Part shown: piece after piece, positions 61,805 to 64,000 of the stretch
Layout: every line of letters starts with the position of its first letter
Numbering within the stretch: position 1 is the stretch's first letter
DNA from: Streptomyces sp. NBC_01717
Lineage (GTDB): Bacteria > Actinomycetota > Actinomycetes > Streptomycetales > Streptomycetaceae
Reading direction: 5' to 3'
Assembly (NCBI RefSeq): GCF_036248255.1
Contig: NZ_CP109178.1
Coordinates: 1,612,001 to 1,676,000, forward strand
DNA length: 64,000 nt
Position numbers and translations under genes: made by a program
The notes under the pieces: model-generated
What the model saw: the letters and a program-made list of their open reading frames with translations, nothing else
What the model was told of the DNA's origin: nothing
The model's database searches: none

Positions 61805-64000
61805 ATGCAGCGCACACCACATCACCGGTCCAGATCACGACGCGGGCTGGCGGCGGCCGTGGCGGCCGGCGCGCTGACCGTCTCATTACTCGGCCAGAAC
61901 GCCGCCGATGCCAGGCCTCATCCGGTGGACACGCAGTCGATGGCGACAACGTTGTCCCTGCCGTCTCCGCCCGGCGGCGCCACCGTCAAGGTGCTCGTCT
62001 TCCACGCCTCGGCGACCGACGAGTCCCCGACCGTCGACGCCGGTATCGCGGCCATCGAGAAGATCGGCCTCACCGGACCGGAGGCCGGGCGATTCAAGAC
62101 TGTTGCGACTGACGATCCGGCCGTCTTCACCAACGGAAAGCAGCTCGGCAAGTACAACGCCGTCGTCTTCCTGACCGGCGGCGGTGATGTCCTCGACCCG
62201 GAGCAGGAGGCGGGCCTGGAGGCGTACATGGAGGCCGGCGGCGGCTTCCTCGGCATCCATGACGCGGCACGCACCGAACCGTACTCGGACTGGTTCACCG
62301 GCCTGGTCGGCGCCCGTCCGGCAGCCGACAGCCCAACCGCCGTACAGCGGGCCACGGTTGAGATCGGGGACCGGCAGCACCCGGCGACGAAGAACCTGCC
62401 GCTGGAGTGGAAGCGCCCCGACAGGTGGCTGAACTGGACGAAGAACCCGTCCGGCGATGTGCACACCGTGGCCCGCGTCCGCGAGATCACGTACAAGCCG
62501 GGGGCCAGTGCCAACGGCTGGGACCACCCGGTGTCCTGGTGTCGTGACTACGATGGCGGCCGGTCCTTCTACACCGCGATGGGCGGTACGGCCGACAGCT
62601 TCGCGGAGACGGACTTCCGCGACCATCTGCGGGGCGCACTCGCCTGGACGACCCGGATCTCGCGGGCCGACTGCAAGGCGACGATCACCTCCAACTACAA
62701 GGCGGAACGGGTCACCCAGCCCAATCAGCCCGGTCAGAACGACCAGATCGGCGAGCCGCACGGACTGGTCGTCGCGCCCGACGGACGGGTGCTGTACATC
62801 GGGCGCGGTGGCGCCGACAGCAGCAAGCCGGTCGTCACCGACTGGAACGACCCGAACATCGGCAAGGGCCTGGGCCAGATCCATGTCTACGACCCGAAGA
62901 CCAAGAAGGTCACCCTCGCCGGAGAGCTGACGGTCTTCGGGAACAAGGGCGGCGGTGACGAGCTGGTCAAGGTCGAGGAGGGCCTGCTCGGGATCGAGCT
63001 GGACCCGGACTTCGAGTCCAACGGCTGGGTGTATCTGCACTACACGCCCCACTCGAAGATCGACCGCGACAAGCAGATGGCGGTGCGTCAGGTCTCCCGG
63101 TTCACCCTGGACCTGGCCACGAACAAGCTGGATCTCTCGTCCGAGAAGGTGCTGCTGCACTGGCCGGTCCAGATCCACAGCTGCTGCCACGCGGGCGGCG
63201 GGATGGCCTGGGACTCCAAGGGCAACCTGTACATAGCGGCCGGTGACAACAACTCCTCCGGTTTCAGCGACGGTTACTCCGGCAACAACCCGGCGCCGAA
63301 CTACAAGGGCGTGTCGTTCGCCGATGCCCGGCGCACCGCGGGCAACACGAACAACCTCAACGGGAAGATCCTGCGGATCCACCCCGAGGACGACGGCACG
63401 TACACACTGCCCGAGGGCAATCTCTTCACCGGCAAGGAGCCGGACGAGGGCGGCGGCAAGACCCGCGGCGAGATCTATGTGATGGGCGTACGCAACCCGG
63501 CCCGGATCTCCGTCGACAAGACCACCGACACCCTGTACGCGGGCTGGGTCGGCCCCGACGCCGGCGCGCCGAGCACCACGTGGGGTCCGGCGAAGTACGA
63601 CACGTTCGCCGCGATCACCAAGGCGGGCAACCACGGCTGGCCGTACTGCATGGGCAACAAGCAGCCGTACCGGGACCGCAATCTTCCGGACCCGAGCAAG
63701 CCGCTCGGCTGGTACGACTGCGACCATCCCAGGAACGAGTCGCCGAACAACGACGGTCTGGTGAATCTGCCGCCGATCACGTCCAACACCATCTGGTACT
63801 CGCCGCAGGGCGGTGGCGTGGACTACCCGCGCGACGCGAACGGCATCCCGAGCTACAAGGTGGAGGAGCAGAAGCAGCTGCTGCCGTGGCTCAAGGGCGG
63901 TGGCCAGGCGACGATGAACGGCCCGGTGTACCGGTACGACGCGGCGAGCACCAGCGCGGACAAGTGGCCGTCGTACTGGGACGGCAAGTGGTTCGTCGGT
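61805..64000 (+). CDS. Secreted ThuA-domain / glucose-sorbosone dehydrogenase-type protein, partial
   Basis: The first 732 codons of a large exported protein whose 3' end lies beyond the window. A Sec signal is present (RRGLAAAVAAGALTVSLLGQ). Residues about 55-255 form a ThuA glutamine-amidotransferase-like domain (VLVFHASATDESPTVDAGIA, YNAVVFLTGGGDVLD and GGGFLGIHDAAR). From about 290 a beta-propeller of the PQQ-dependent glucose/sorbosone dehydrogenase class follows (EEGLLGIELDPDF, HSCCHAGGGMAWDSKGNLYI and AAGDNNSSG, VMGVRNPARIS). It probably binds or oxidises extracellular carbohydrate. Carbohydrate-binding modules often follow but are not visible here. Confidence 0.88.
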   Translation, partial: MQRTPHHRSRSRRGLAAAVAAGALTVSLLGQNAADARPHPVDTQSMATTLSLPSPPGGATVKVLVFHASATDESPTVDAGIAAIEKIGLTGPEAGRFKTVATDDPAVFTNGKQLGKYNAVVFLTGGGDVLDPEQEAGLEAYMEAGGGFLGIHDAARTEPYSDWFTGLVGARPAADSPTAVQRATVEIGDRQHPATKNLPLEWKRPDRWLNWTKNPSGDVHTVARVREITYKPGASANGWDHPVSWCRDYDGGRSFYTAMGGTADSFAETDFRDHLRGALAWTTRISRADCKATITSNYKAERVTQPNQPGQNDQIGEPHGLVVAPDGRVLYIGRGGADSSKPVVTDWNDPNIGKGLGQIHVYDPKTKKVTLAGELTVFGNKGGGDELVKVEEGLLGIELDPDFESNGWVYLHYTPHSKIDRDKQMAVRQVSRFTLDLATNKLDLSSEKVLLHWPVQIHSCCHAGGGMAWDSKGNLYIAAGDNNSSGFSDGYSGNNPAPNYKGVSFADARRTAGNTNNLNGKILRIHPEDDGTYTLPEGNLFTGKEPDEGGGKTRGEIYVMGVRNPARISVDKTTDTLYAGWVGPDAGAPSTTWGPAKYDTFAAITKAGNHGWPYCMGNKQPYRDRNLPDPSKPLGWYDCDHPRNESPNNDGLVNLPPITSNTIWYSPQGGGVDYPRDANGIPSYKVEEQKQLLPWLKGGGQATMNGPVYRYDAASTSADKWPSYWDGKWFVG

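Noticed and set aside
1..64000. CRISPR arrays, tRNA/rRNA genes, intact transposases or phage genes
   Set aside because: Looked for and not seen; no regular repeat arrays, cloverleaf signatures or such protein families.

Overview
The window is chromosomal DNA from a Streptomyces-type actinomycete. The evidence is the very high G+C with G/C-rich third codon positions, frequent GTG/TTG starts, many 4-base stop/start overlaps, an SsgA-like sporulation protein, a WhiB-like protein, a SCO6745-family protein, an F420-type LLM oxidoreductase and a two-domain small laccase. The gene order (hopanoid genes, polyol-phosphate operon, idi, SCO6745-family gene, tex, fadB operon, ssgD-like gene, wbl gene, small laccase) resembles, as I remember it, the conserved right-hand part of the S. 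coelicolor chromosome. No tRNA, rRNA, CRISPR array, prophage or intact insertion sequence was seen.

Layout. 1-2.3 kb (minus): start of the hopanoid operon, hpnC-hpnD-hpnE, with hpnE running off the left edge. 2.8-9.85 kb (minus): a seven-gene set that looks like a glycopolymer or phospholipid-headgroup pathway. It holds two CDP-alcohol phosphotransferases, a nucleotidyltransferase, a glycerol-1-phosphate-dehydrogenase-type enzyme, a family-2 glycosyltransferase and a TagGH-type ABC exporter. The first five genes overlap one another; the exporter pair follows a terminator-like hairpin. 10.1-14.4 kb (plus): galE, a cation-diffusion-facilitator transporter, a methyltransferase-GNAT fusion and type I idi (isoprenoid supply for hopanoids). 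14.5-25.9 kb: an anti-sigma-like ATPase, a crotonase without its catalytic glutamates, a DJ-1 protein beside a GlxA-type regulator, the SCO6745-family gene, tex, an ABC-F/SpoU pair, an unknown protein and a D-amino-acid oxidase. 25.9-31 kb (minus): BCCT transporter and two coupled secreted peptidases. 31.3-35.3 kb: LacI regulator, MpaB-type oxygenase, P-loop kinase-like protein, a macro-domain remnant and a MerR regulator.

35.3-36.8 kb holds an editing-less threonyl-tRNA synthetase. It is preceded by a probably leaderless 16-codon leader ORF with three consecutive Thr codons and a perfect 15-bp terminator hairpin, the layout of a ribosome-mediated attenuator. 36.8-43.6 kb (minus) is a five-gene acyl-CoA degradation operon (CaiB-type transferase/racemase, LLM oxidoreductase, acyl-CoA dehydrogenase, thiolase, FadB). 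Its divergent promoter region with a trans-acting enoyl-reductase-like gene carries a KstR2-like palindrome. 45-48.2 kb: small membrane protein, endonuclease V, YciI protein, a roughly 200-bp MITE-like element abutting the stop codon of a secreted Asp-box propeller protein, and an ssgD-like gene.

48.2-51.5 kb: an ABC-F gene with a WblC-type promoter and a long leader, then an acyl-ACP desaturase behind a strong palindrome. 51.5-54.9 kb: an uncharacterised protein of about 1120 residues made of helical repeats. 55-61.6 kb: GMC oxidoreductase, Wbl protein, two-domain VOC protein, an apparently frameshifted gene, an SNF2 helicase and the small laccase. A secreted ThuA/sugar-dehydrogenase protein runs off the right edge.

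The best candidates for undescribed biology are the polyol-phosphate/CDP-alcohol operon next to hopanoid genes and the Thr-codon attenuator of the short ThrRS. All functions are read from sequence and family knowledge; no database search was run.
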